In this document: positions 55,171 through 63,409 of the stretch, piece after piece | How the letters are laid out: the number at the start of each line of letters is the position of its first letter | Numbering within the stretch: the first letter of the stretch is position 1 | NCBI GenBank assembly: GCA_046160545.1 | Contig: JBJXGS010000184.1 | Location: forward strand, 1-64,000 | Source: JAEUOS01 sp046160545 | GTDB lineage: Bacteria; Pseudomonadota; Gammaproteobacteria; Burkholderiales; JAEUOS01 | Length of the DNA: 64,000 nucleotides | Reading direction: 5' to 3' | Program-made: the position numbers and the translations under genes | The notes under the pieces: generated by a model | Seen by the model: only the letters and a program-made list of their open reading frames with translations | Told to the model about the DNA's origin: nothing | The model's database searches: none

Positions 55171-56700
55171 TTAAGCGACCTTGAGCGGAATCCTGAGGTC
55201 GTGGATGCGCGTTTTCCAGACCTGCGGCCCGGTGATGTGCGCCGACGTGCCGCCGGAATCGACCGCGACCGTGACCGGCATGTCCCGCACGTCGAATTCG
55301 TAGATTGCCTCCATGCCAAGGTCGGCAAAGGCAACCACCTTGGCCGCCTTGATTGCCTTGGCGACCAGATAGGCGGCTCCGCCAATAGCTATCAGCGAGG
55401 CGCTCTTGTGTTTCTTGATCGACTCGATCGCGACCGGGCCGCGCTCGCCCTTGCCGATCATCGCGATGAGCCCGGTCTGACCCAGCATCATGTCGGTGAA
55501 CTTGTCCATGCGCGTCGCGGTGGTCGGGCCGGCCGGGCCGACCACTTCGTCGCGCACCGGATCGACCGGGCCGACGTAATAAATGACCCGGTTGGTGAAA
55601 TCGACTGGCAGCTTCTCGCCGCGCGCCAGCATGTCGGCGATACGCTTGTGGGCCGCGTCGCGGCCAGTCAACATGCGCCCGTTCAGCAACAGGGTGTCGC
55701 CGGGCTTCCACGCGGCGACTTCTTCGCGAGTCAGGGTGTCAAGATTGACGCGCCGACTCTTTTCAACATCTGGCGTCCAGTTGACCTTCGGCCAGTCCTC
55801 CAGTGACGGCGGCTCGAATGCAGCCGGGCCCGAACCGTCGAGCACGAAGTGCACATGGCGGGTCGCGGCGCAATTCGGGATCATCGCGACCGGCTTGGAG
55901 GCTGCGTGGGTCGGATACTGTGCGATCTTCACGTCCAGCACCGTGGTGAGGCCGCCCAGGCCCTGCGCGCCTATGCCCAGCGCATTGACCTTCTCGTAGA
56001 GCTCGATGCGCAACTCCTCGGCCTTGTCGGCCGGGCCGCGCGCCAGGAGTTCGTGCATGTCGATGGGCTCCATGAGAACTTCCTTGGCCATCAGCATGGC
56101 CTTCTCGGCGGTGCCGCCGATGCCGATGCCCAGCATGCCGGGCGGGCACCAGCCCGCACCCATGGTCGGAACCGTCTTGAGCACCCATTCGACCAGGTCG
56201 TCCGAGGGGTTCATCATGATGAACTTGGACTTGTTCTCACTGCCGCCGCCCTTGGCGGCCACGTTGATGTCCACGGTGCCCCCCGGCACCACTTCCATGT
56301 TGATCACCGCCGGGGTGTTGTCGAGCGTGTTCTTGCGCGAGAACTGCGGGTCGGACAGAATCGAACCGCGCAACAGGTTGTCCGGGTGCGTGTAACCGCG
56401 GCGCACGCCTTCGTTGATTGCATCGGCGATGCTGCCGGAAAAGCCTTCCCACTTCACGTCCATGCCGATTTTGAGGAACACGTTGACGATCCCGGTGTCC
56501 TGGCAGATCGGCCGGTGACCTTGCGCGCTCATGCGGCTGTTGGTCAGGATTTGCGCGATCGCGTCGCGCGCCGCCGGCGATTGCTCACGTTCGTAGGCGC
56601 GCGCCAGATGGACTATGTAGTCCTTGGGATGGTAGTAGCTGATGAACTGCAGCGCGTCGGCGATCGAGGCGACGAGATCGGTATAGCGGATGGTGGCCAT
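55171..56700 (-). CDS. fumA: Class I fumarate hydratase (Fe-S)
   Basis: Oxygen-sensitive TCA cycle enzyme of 509 residues, 4Fe-4S dependent. Cluster cysteines C66 ('ICQDTG'), C185 ('GWCPPG') and C277 ('NCAATRH') are visible. The C-terminal beta domain ('GPTTATRMDKF') completes the fused A/B form. It converges on the patatin gene and is divergent from the OGT-like gene. Confidence 0.95.
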   Translation of the reverse strand: MATIRYTDLVASIADALQFISYYHPKDYIVHLARAYEREQSPAARDAIAQILTNSRMSAQGHRPICQDTGIVNVFLKIGMDVKWEGFSGSIADAINEGVRRGYTHPDNLLRGSILSDPQFSRKNTLDNTPAVINMEVVPGGTVDINVAAKGGGSENKSKFIMMNPSDDLVEWVLKTVPTMGAGWCPPGMLGIGIGGTAEKAMLMAKEVLMEPIDMHELLARGPADKAEELRIELYEKVNALGIGAQGLGGLTTVLDVKIAQYPTHAASKPVAMIPNCAATRHVHFVLDGSGPAAFEPPSLEDWPKVNWTPDVEKSRRVNLDTLTREEVAAWKPGDTLLLNGRMLTGRDAAHKRIADMLARGEKLPVDFTNRVIYYVGPVDPVRDEVVGPAGPTTATRMDKFTDMMLGQTGLIAMIGKGERGPVAIESIKKHKSASLIAIGGAAYLVAKAIKAAKVVAFADLGMEAIYEFDVRDMPVTVAVDSGGTSAHITGPQVWKTRIHDLRIPLKVA

Positions 56701-56794
56701 AAGTGGGCGTCGGTTGCCGTTAAACTCGATCGATTCTACGCCAGCGCAAATTCATGCCCTTGTATCGGACACCTACGCGCGGTCTGTCGGCAAC

Positions 56795-58606
56795 ATGCTT
56801 GGTCGCCTGATCGGGGTCCTGCGCGGCCGTCCTGCGGCACCTACGGTGAGGACCTGGGCGTTCGCCGCGGCGGATTTGCCCGCGACCGATTCGGCCGCGC
56901 TGGAACTCGCGCTGAATTCAGCGTTGGCGGGCTACGAGCTTTACATGCAGGGCGAACCTGGCGATGCGGAACGGGAGTTCGCTGTCGTGCGCGCCAACGA
57001 CCGCCGACAGCAGATCGCGCTCAGTTTCCTGAATCGCGGCCGCGAGTACCTCAACCGCAATGCACCTGACGCAGCCGAACCCTGCCTCAGACTTGCTCAT
57101 CTGCTCGTGCCGGAGGCCATGTTGCCGCGCGAGATGCTTGGCTTCCAGGCCTACCTTGCGGGCGATGTCAGTGCTTGCCGGGCCTGGTACGACCAGGCGC
57201 TCGAGTGTGCCAGTGCTAGCGAGCGCGGCGCGCTTGCTGTCAATCGGCTGCTGTTGACTGTGCCGCAAATTGCCGCGAGTCAGGCCGAAATCGCCGCATG
57301 GCGCGACTGGTTCGAGACCGAACTGGAAGGGATGCTCGCCAACCCACCGGTCATGGACGACCTGCTCTCCGGTTTGCGCCGGCCACCGTTTTTCCTGGCC
57401 TACCTGGGATTTGACGAGCGGCCTTGGCTCGAAAAGGTGGCGCAGTTGCTGTTGCGCATCGAGCCGCGGCTGGCCGAAGTCGCAATGCACGCGCGGAGGC
57501 GCGAGGCGTTGCCGGGACGCCGCATTCGCCTTGGGGTTTTCTCGCTGCATCTGGGACGCCACTCGGTGGGCCTGTGGTATCGCGACCTGTTCAGGCTCTT
57601 GATCGAGTCGCGGCGATTCGAGGTGACCCTGATCACCGACGCCAAGGAGGCGGACGCGGGACTCGCGGCGGCTGCCATCGCGCACGGCGCGCATATTCGG
57701 ATTCCGGCCGATTTAGCCGGTGCGCGCGCGACGATCGGGGCGCTGGGCTGCGACATCCTCATCTACACCGATGTCGCATTGCACGTGCTGCCATATCTCT
57801 TGTCGTTTGCGCGCCTGGCACCGCTGCAGGCGCTCCTGGTCGGGCACCCGGCTAGCTCCGGCGTGCCGGCCGTCGACTGGTTTGTCAGCAACGTTCATCA
57901 GGATCGCAGCGGCGCAGCGGCGCATTACAGCGAACAGCTGGCGCGTTTGCCGGTGATTCCGGTGTACGTGACGCGCAACACCGCGCCCACGCGGCGCTCC
58001 CGCGCGACCCTCGGACTGGATGAGGACATCCACTACTACCTCTGTCCGGTCATGTTGCAAAAGATTCATCCGGACTTTGACACTGCGCTGGCCGCTATCC
58101 TCAAGCGTGACCCGCTGGCGCGCATCATGTTCTTTGCCGATCGCACCCGCCCGCTCTGGCAGGAGCAGCTTGAAGGGCGCTTTGCCAGTACGCTGGGCGA
58201 GGATGCGCGGCGCATCTTGTTTCGCCCGTTCGCACCCAAGGAAGAGTTCCTGGCGCTGCTCGAGGCCGCCGACTGCGTTCTCGATCCGCCGCACTTTACC
58301 GGCGGGGTGACGACCTACATGGCCTTGTCCCTCGGCTGCCCGGTGATCACCCTGCCCGGAGCGCTGTTCCGCTCGCGCATGACCAGCGGGATGCTGGCCC
58401 AGGCCGAAGTGGAAGACACCGTCGCGACCTCGCTTGAACATTACGTCGAGCTGGCGACGGCCTACGCGGCCAACCCGGCGCGGCGCCGTGCGACGCGCGA
58501 GCGGCTCCTGGCCGCCGCGGGTCGGTTGTTTGCAACCGACGCGGCGGTTTCCGCGCTGGCCGACTGGATCGAGTCTGCCGTGGCATCATCAGCCGATCAG
58601 ACCTGA
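56795..58606 (+). CDS. SPINDLY/OGT-like glycosyltransferase (GT41 family)
   Basis: 603 residues. The N-terminal half is TPR-like and helical (about 45-230); the C-terminal half is a GT-B domain with 'RIRLGVFSLHLGRHSVGLW', 'PLQALLVGHPASSGVPAVDWFVSN' and 'DPPHFTGGVTTYMALSLGCPVITLPG', typical of the bacterial O-linked GlcNAc-transferase family. It probably glycosylates a protein or envelope acceptor; donor and target unknown. The ATG at 56795 is preferred to 56690, which overlaps the divergent fumA start. The downstream thioesterase begins 10 bases after the stop. Confidence 0.87.
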   Translation: MLGRLIGVLRGRPAAPTVRTWAFAAADLPATDSAALELALNSALAGYELYMQGEPGDAEREFAVVRANDRRQQIALSFLNRGREYLNRNAPDAAEPCLRLAHLLVPEAMLPREMLGFQAYLAGDVSACRAWYDQALECASASERGALAVNRLLLTVPQIAASQAEIAAWRDWFETELEGMLANPPVMDDLLSGLRRPPFFLAYLGFDERPWLEKVAQLLLRIEPRLAEVAMHARRREALPGRRIRLGVFSLHLGRHSVGLWYRDLFRLLIESRRFEVTLITDAKEADAGLAAAAIAHGAHIRIPADLAGARATIGALGCDILIYTDVALHVLPYLLSFARLAPLQALLVGHPASSGVPAVDWFVSNVHQDRSGAAAHYSEQLARLPVIPVYVTRNTAPTRRSRATLGLDEDIHYYLCPVMLQKIHPDFDTALAAILKRDPLARIMFFADRTRPLWQEQLEGRFASTLGEDARRILFRPFAPKEEFLALLEAADCVLDPPHFTGGVTTYMALSLGCPVITLPGALFRSRMTSGMLAQAEVEDTVATSLEHYVELATAYAANPARRRATRERLLAAAGRLFATDAAVSALADWIESAVASSADQT

Positions 58607-58616
58607 AGGAAAACGC

Positions 58617-59048
58617 TTGACCAACGTCTCCGGCCTGGTGCCTGGAATCCGCGCCAGCAAAACCATCGTTGTTGCCGAAGAACATACTGCACCGCATGTG
58701 GGCAGCGGCCAAGTCCGGGTGCTGGCGACACCGGTGCTGATCAACCTCTTCGAGGCGGCGGCGCTGGCTGCTGCGGAAGGCTTTGTGCCGGCTGGCCGAC
58801 AGACCGTCGGCACCTTGCTTTCGATGCGGCATCTGGCGGCGACCCCGGTCGGAATGCGCGTGGAGGCCTTTGCCGAGGTGATCGCTGTCGAAGGGCGTCT
58901 GATACGCTTTCGCGTCTGGGCCGAGGACGAGGTCGAGCCGATCGGCGAAGGCCTTCACGAGCGCATCATGATCGGGCTGGACGGGTTCGATGCACGCATG
59001 GGTGCGAAGATTCTGCGGCGCATACCGAGCGTCCGCCAGGCCGGATGA
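58617..59048 (+). CDS. FlK-like hot-dog thioesterase
   Basis: 143 residues from a TTG start, supported by AAGGA 6 bases upstream. It resembles fluoroacetyl-CoA thioesterase FlK: 'ATPVLINLFEAAA' with T38 and E46, and 'RHLAATPVG' with H72, the catalytic triad positions. The natural acyl-CoA is unknown. It lies between the OGT-like gene and the convergent ketosynthase, with 7 bases to the latter. Confidence 0.85.
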   Translation: MTNVSGLVPGIRASKTIVVAEEHTAPHVGSGQVRVLATPVLINLFEAAALAAAEGFVPAGRQTVGTLLSMRHLAATPVGMRVEAFAEVIAVEGRLIRFRVWAEDEVEPIGEGLHERIMIGLDGFDARMGAKILRRIPSVRQAG

Positions 59049-59055
59049 GCGATGG

Positions 59056-60285
59056 CTACGTTGCGGCGGCGACCAGTACCGCGTTGACCCCGCCGAAGCC
59101 GAATGAGTTCGACATCACCGCGCGGGCGCCAGGCAGCTCGCGGGCTGTAAGCGCAACGTAGTCAAGGTCGCACTCGGGGTCGGACTGCCAAAGGTGCGCA
59201 GTCGGCGGCGCGACACGACGGCGCAAGGCCATCAGCGCCGCCACGAATTCCAGCGCGCCGGTGGCGCCCATCAAGTGGCCGTGCAAGGCTTTGGTGGCGC
59301 TGACCGCGATCGCGTCGGCGTGCTCCTCGAATACTGCGCGGATCGCGCGGGTCTCGACGACATCGCCGACTTTGGTGCCGGTGCCGTGACTGTTGATGTG
59401 CGCAATGTCCGACGGCGCCATGCCTGCTTCAGCGAGTGCCATGCGCATCGCGCGCGCCTGGCCGCCGGCGTCAGGCTGGGTGATGTGGCTGGCATCGCTG
59501 GTGTTGCCGTAGCCGGCCAGAACCGCCCAGGGTGTGGCGCCGCGCGCAAGCGCCATGTCCTCGCGCTCGAGCACCAGCGCTGCCGCGCCCTCTCCGAGGA
59601 GAAAGCCACCGCGGTCGCGCGCGAACGGCCGGCACGAAGTTTCAGGTCGTTCGCCATCCGCACGTGCGATGGTGCCGAGCGATTCCCAGGCCTTGATCAC
59701 GCCTCGGGTCAAGAGGGCTTCAGACCCGCCTGCGATGGCGCGGTCAATCACGCCCGCGCGGATTGCGCGCGCGGCCTCACCGATGGCCACCGCCGACGAT
59801 GAGCAGGCCAGGTTGAACGTATAGGTCGGGCCGAGGACGCCGAATTCGATGCCGATCTGCCCGGCCGCGGCGTTGTTCATGGTCTTGACGATGGTCGATG
59901 GCTTTAGACGCGCCGCCCTGGCGACCAGCAGGTCCTCGTAGGCCGATTCCAAGGTGGCGGCACCGCCCATGCCGGTTCCCCAGTAGACGCCGGCGCGTTC
60001 TCCGTCAAGGGCGCGCAAATCCAGATGCGCGTCGCCGGACGCACTGCGCGCGGCGATCAGGGCGAGCATGCTGGCGCGATCAAGGCCGGTCAGGGCGATC
60101 TTGCTGAACTGTGCCGCGATGTCATCTTCGACGGTTCCAGCCCAGCTCGTCTGCAGGTCGCCTGCCCATGGCGCTGCGATCCTGCGGATGCCGCTCCTGC
60201 CGGCAGCAAGTGCGTCGAACACGCTTTCCGGGTCACGCCCAAGCGGACAGATGACGCCCGCGCCGGTGATGACGACGCGAGTCAC
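59056..60285 (-). CDS. Beta-ketoacyl-ACP synthase (FabF-like)
   Basis: Condensing enzyme of 409 residues. The catalytic set C161 ('LACSSS'), H300 ('NSHGTGT'), K332 and H337 ('TKALHGHLMG') is complete. The divergence from housekeeping FabF (for example 'GMGGAATLESAYEDLL') suggests a dedicated acyl chain. Its start overlaps the ACP stop by four bases, so it works with that ACP. No ketoreductase, dehydratase or malonyltransferase is adjacent. Confidence 0.9.
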   Translation of the reverse strand: MTRVVITGAGVICPLGRDPESVFDALAAGRSGIRRIAAPWAGDLQTSWAGTVEDDIAAQFSKIALTGLDRASMLALIAARSASGDAHLDLRALDGERAGVYWGTGMGGAATLESAYEDLLVARAARLKPSTIVKTMNNAAAGQIGIEFGVLGPTYTFNLACSSSAVAIGEAARAIRAGVIDRAIAGGSEALLTRGVIKAWESLGTIARADGERPETSCRPFARDRGGFLLGEGAAALVLEREDMALARGATPWAVLAGYGNTSDASHITQPDAGGQARAMRMALAEAGMAPSDIAHINSHGTGTKVGDVVETRAIRAVFEEHADAIAVSATKALHGHLMGATGALEFVAALMALRRRVAPPTAHLWQSDPECDLDYVALTARELPGARAVMSNSFGFGGVNAVLVAAAT

Positions 60286-60545
60286 GCGACCGGGGCTTCG
60301 GCTTTCCTGGCCAGCAGACGATCGATTTCCTCGGCGATCTGGCCCACGGTCTCGATCGGCGCGGGTTCGTTGTTCATGTCCAACCCAAAGCGTTCTTCCA
60401 GGTTGAAGAGGAACTCGATGGTGGCCAGCGAGTCGACACCGAGATCGGCCAACTTGCCGTCAGGCACGACCTGTTCGGTCGTGAGATCGAATTGCTCCAT
60501 GAGCATTTGCTGCACGACCTCCAGCGTCGTCCTTTGGGCAGTCAT
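60282..60545 (-). CDS. Acyl carrier protein
   Basis: 87 residues; the phosphopantetheine attachment serine S39 lies in 'DLGVDSLATIEF'. It is acidic and helical as expected. It is not the housekeeping acpP in its usual cluster (no fabD/fabG/fabF block). The ATG at 60545 is preferred over in-frame starts to 60620 because homology begins there. Coupled with the ketosynthase by a four-base overlap. Confidence 0.9.
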   Translation of the reverse strand: MTAQRTTLEVVQQMLMEQFDLTTEQVVPDGKLADLGVDSLATIEFLFNLEERFGLDMNNEPAPIETVGQIAEEIDRLLARKAEAPVA

Positions 60546-60616
60546 GTCAGTGGCGTGGCGGGCGAAAGCGCGCATTCTAGCCAGTTCCCTCAAGCAACCG
60601 GCCGCGCCCCCAGCAC

Positions 60617-61690
60617 TCAAAAGCGCTTGGTAAGCGACAGCGTGCTGCCGTCGCGTTTCATCTCGACGCGGTTCAGGAAACTCATGCCCAGAAGGCCTAT
60701 GCCGATGCCCGGACCTTCCAGCACGCTGCCGTCGATGTTGAAGAGCGTGATCGGTCCCACGGCGACCGAGTCAAACTTGACGCGCCAGGCACGCACGGTT
60801 CCGTTGGCCGTCGATGCCAGGACAGGCGTACCGTTGCGATAGTTGATGCCGATGCGCTGCGCGGTCGCGACGTCGATGGCGATCAGGGTGGCGCCGGTAT
60901 CGACCAGGAATGGCAGTGCGACACCGTTGATCCTGGCTTCAGTGGTGAACATCCCGCCGCGGGTTTCCGAGAGCTGGATGCTGGGCCTGGAGTCGGGGCG
61001 CTGGCCGGGACCGGAGCGCAACGCGAGGCGCAGATTGCTGCCCTCGCGTGACATGGATAGCTGCGACAGGAAACTCATTCCAAGCAGCACGACGTCCCTG
61101 GTTCCCGCGCCCTCACCTACCGCCGCATCGATGTCGGTCAGCGTGATGGTGCCGACGCGCACACTTTTCAGAGACACTTGATGGGCGACGCGCGGCCCGC
61201 CGGCTGTGTTGGCTGTAAACGTGGGACCGGTGCGCCAGGCCAGGCCGATTCGATCTGCCACTTCCGCCGGCAGGTAGACCATGCTTGCTCCGCTATCGAC
61301 CAGAAAGCGCACGGCCCGGTCGTTGATCGCGCCGACCGCCAGGATGTGTCCCCTGCTGTCGGCCGACAGCACCACTTCGGCCGAATTTGGCGAGTCTTGC
61401 GCTGTGGCTGGCGTCGCAGTATTGGTGCGCGCGCTGCCGGCAAACATCTCCCCGACGCGCAAGGCCCGCCTCAACCCGCCCACCTCGAGCGTGGCCTCAG
61501 CAGTGCCGACCGCGACCAGGGTCACGCCTTCCGGACTGCGCTGGCCGACCGCCAGGGTGCGCGGCGCACCGCCGTCGATGGATACGACCGCCTTGCCCGG
61601 AAAAAGCCCGACCAGGCTCACTTGTGTCGCCCAGGCCCAGGCGGGCAGGAGGACCAGCCACAACGCAAGTGCCATGCGCAGCTTGCGCAT
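60617..61690 (-). CDS. Exported protein with two tandem retropepsin-like aspartyl protease domains
   Basis: 357 residues, signal peptide ending near residue 21 ('AWAWATQ'). After a short N-terminal beta domain (about 25-85), two homologous retroviral-protease-like units follow. Unit 1 (about 108-227) has D132 in 'VDSGAS' and ends 'LLGMSFLSQL'; unit 2 (about 245-357) has D264 in 'VDTGAT' and ends 'LLGMSFLNRV'. Bacterial relatives usually have one unit and must dimerise; here an intramolecular pseudo-dimer is possible. Substrate unknown. Confidence 0.87.
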   Translation of the reverse strand: MRKLRMALALWLVLLPAWAWATQVSLVGLFPGKAVVSIDGGAPRTLAVGQRSPEGVTLVAVGTAEATLEVGGLRRALRVGEMFAGSARTNTATPATAQDSPNSAEVVLSADSRGHILAVGAINDRAVRFLVDSGASMVYLPAEVADRIGLAWRTGPTFTANTAGGPRVAHQVSLKSVRVGTITLTDIDAAVGEGAGTRDVVLLGMSFLSQLSMSREGSNLRLALRSGPGQRPDSRPSIQLSETRGGMFTTEARINGVALPFLVDTGATLIAIDVATAQRIGINYRNGTPVLASTANGTVRAWRVKFDSVAVGPITLFNIDGSVLEGPGIGIGLLGMSFLNRVEMKRDGSTLSLTKRF

Positions 61691-61694
61691 GGCG

Positions 61695-62180
61695 CTAGTC
61701 GCGGAAATTCTGAAAGGCCAGAGGAAATTCGGTCACGTCTCGACGCACCAGCGCGATGGCCGCTTGCAGGTCATCGCGCTTAGGCCCGGCAACGCGCACG
61801 GATTCGCCTTGAATACTTGGCGTGACTTTGATCTTGGCGTCCTTGATCAAGCGTACGACACGCCGCGCCAGATCGGAATCGATTCCGTTGCGTACCTTGA
61901 TCGACTGTTTCGCCTTGTCCCCGCCGATCTTTTCCGGAGTACCCACATCGAGAAAGCGCACGTCAACCGAGCGCTTGGCCATCTTGGCGAAAAGCACGTC
62001 GCGCACCTGGCCCAACTTGAACTCGTCGTCGGCGTAAGCGGTCAATTCACGCTCCTTCTGCTCGATGCGGGCGTCCGAACCCTTGAAGTCGAAGCGATTG
62101 GAGACTTCCTTGTTGGCCTGGTCGATCGCGTTCCTGACTTCGACCATGTTGGCTTCGAGAACGATGTCGAAAGAGGGCAT
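61695..62180 (-). CDS. yajQ: YajQ/UPF0234 nucleotide-binding protein
   Basis: 161 residues; 'MPSFDIVLEANMVEVRNAIDQANKEV' and 'DVRFLDVGTPEKIGGDK' are the family signature. Members bind RNA/tRNA or cyclic di-GMP. The start at 62180 is chosen because homology begins there; the frame is open to 62645 over murB antisense DNA. It is five bases upstream of the tandem protease gene. Confidence 0.95.
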   Translation of the reverse strand: MPSFDIVLEANMVEVRNAIDQANKEVSNRFDFKGSDARIEQKERELTAYADDEFKLGQVRDVLFAKMAKRSVDVRFLDVGTPEKIGGDKAKQSIKVRNGIDSDLARRVVRLIKDAKIKVTPSIQGESVRVAGPKRDDLQAAIALVRRDVTEFPLAFQNFRD

Positions 62181-62225
62181 GGGGCTGTCCAGGCTGGCCG
62201 GGCGGCCATTGTAGTGGCGATGCGG

Positions 62226-62255
62226 TTGGCGGGCACGCTGCCGGCTTCGTATAAA
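62226..62255 (+). promoter_or_regulatory. Sigma-70 promoter of murB
   Basis: -35 TTGGCG (62226-62231), 18-base spacer, -10 TATAAA (62250-62255). The expected start is near 62262, about 28 bases before the murB ATG. It lies in the murB-yajQ divergent gap. Confidence 0.65.
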
Positions 62256-62289
62256 TTGCCCCTGCGGCGCCGGCTTGCGCCCATGCCAC

Positions 62290-63306
62290 ATGCCCACGCT
62301 CGAACACGACGTTTCCCTCAGGGAATACAACACCTTGGCCCTTGCGGTGCGCGCCCGGCGCCTGGTGCGCTGCCGCAGCGCCGCAGACGTGGCCTGGGCG
62401 GTCGCCCTGGCGCGTCGCGAGGGCTTGCAGCGCCTGACCCTGGGGGGCGGCAGCAATGTCGTCTTCACGGGCGATTTCGCCGGCCTGGTGCTGCGCATGG
62501 AGAGTCGCGGCATTACCCTCGTGGGCCAGGATTCCCGCTCGCGCCTGGTGCGGGTCGCTGCCGGCGAGGACTGGCACGGTCTGGTCGTGCATGCGCTAGC
62601 GCGCGGCTGGCCGGGATTGGAAAACCTCGCGCTGATTCCCGGCACGGTCGGCGCGGCGCCGGTGCAGAATATTGGTGCCTATGGCGTCGAGCTTGATGCG
62701 CGCTTCGATTCGCTGCTTGCCTTCGACACGCACGCGGGTCGGGTGCGACGCATGGATCGTGCCGCCTGCGGTTTCGGCTACCGCGACAGTATCTTCAAGC
62801 GCCAGCCGGGACGCTTTGTGATCCTGGAGGTGACCCTGCGCCTACCCCTCGTTCATGCGCCGGTGACGACCTATGCCGACGTTCGAGACGCGCTCCAAGC
62901 GCGCGGCATCGCGCAGCCTTCGGCACAGGACATCGCCGCGATAGTCATCGCGGCCCGGCGCGCCAAACTGCCGGACCCTGCCGTGCTCGGCAATGTCGGT
63001 AGCTTTTTCAAGAATCCGATCGTCAGCGCGGCGCGCATGATCGAATTGCGGGCATCGTACCCGAGCGTGACAGGACACGTTCAGGCCGACGGCAGCTTCA
63101 AGCTGGCGGCGGCATGGCTCATCGATCAGGCCGGCTGGAAGGGGCGTAGCGTGGGCGCAGCCGCAGTGCATGATCAGCACGCGCTGGTGCTCGTCAATCG
63201 CGGCACCGCCACTTCTGACCAGGTCGCGCAATTGGCACGCGCGATCCGTGCTGACGTTGAGCGGCGCTACGCGATCGACCTCGAGGTGGAGCCGGTCTTC
63301 GTCTAA
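62290..63306 (+). CDS. murB: UDP-N-acetylmuramate dehydrogenase
   Basis: FAD enzyme (338 residues) that reduces UDP-GlcNAc-enolpyruvate to UDP-MurNAc. 'LGGGSNVVFTGDFAGLVLR' binds FAD, R165 ('GFGYRDS') and S238 ('GNVGSFFKNP') are catalytic; it is the E. coli type I form with a long C-terminal domain. ATG 62290 is chosen; a TTG at 62275 is in frame but adds only five residues. Confidence 0.95.
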   Translation: MPTLEHDVSLREYNTLALAVRARRLVRCRSAADVAWAVALARREGLQRLTLGGGSNVVFTGDFAGLVLRMESRGITLVGQDSRSRLVRVAAGEDWHGLVVHALARGWPGLENLALIPGTVGAAPVQNIGAYGVELDARFDSLLAFDTHAGRVRRMDRAACGFGYRDSIFKRQPGRFVILEVTLRLPLVHAPVTTYADVRDALQARGIAQPSAQDIAAIVIAARRAKLPDPAVLGNVGSFFKNPIVSAARMIELRASYPSVTGHVQADGSFKLAAAWLIDQAGWKGRSVGAAAVHDQHALVLVNRGTATSDQVAQLARAIRADVERRYAIDLEVEPVFV

Positions 63307-63409
63307 GGCGTTGCCGGTGCGACGGCACGGCGCGTCCTGCGCGCGGTTAAGCTAGAGTTCGCCCAGAAGCGTTTTTGCCAAGCGATGCAACCCGCAACCT
63401 GCCGACACC

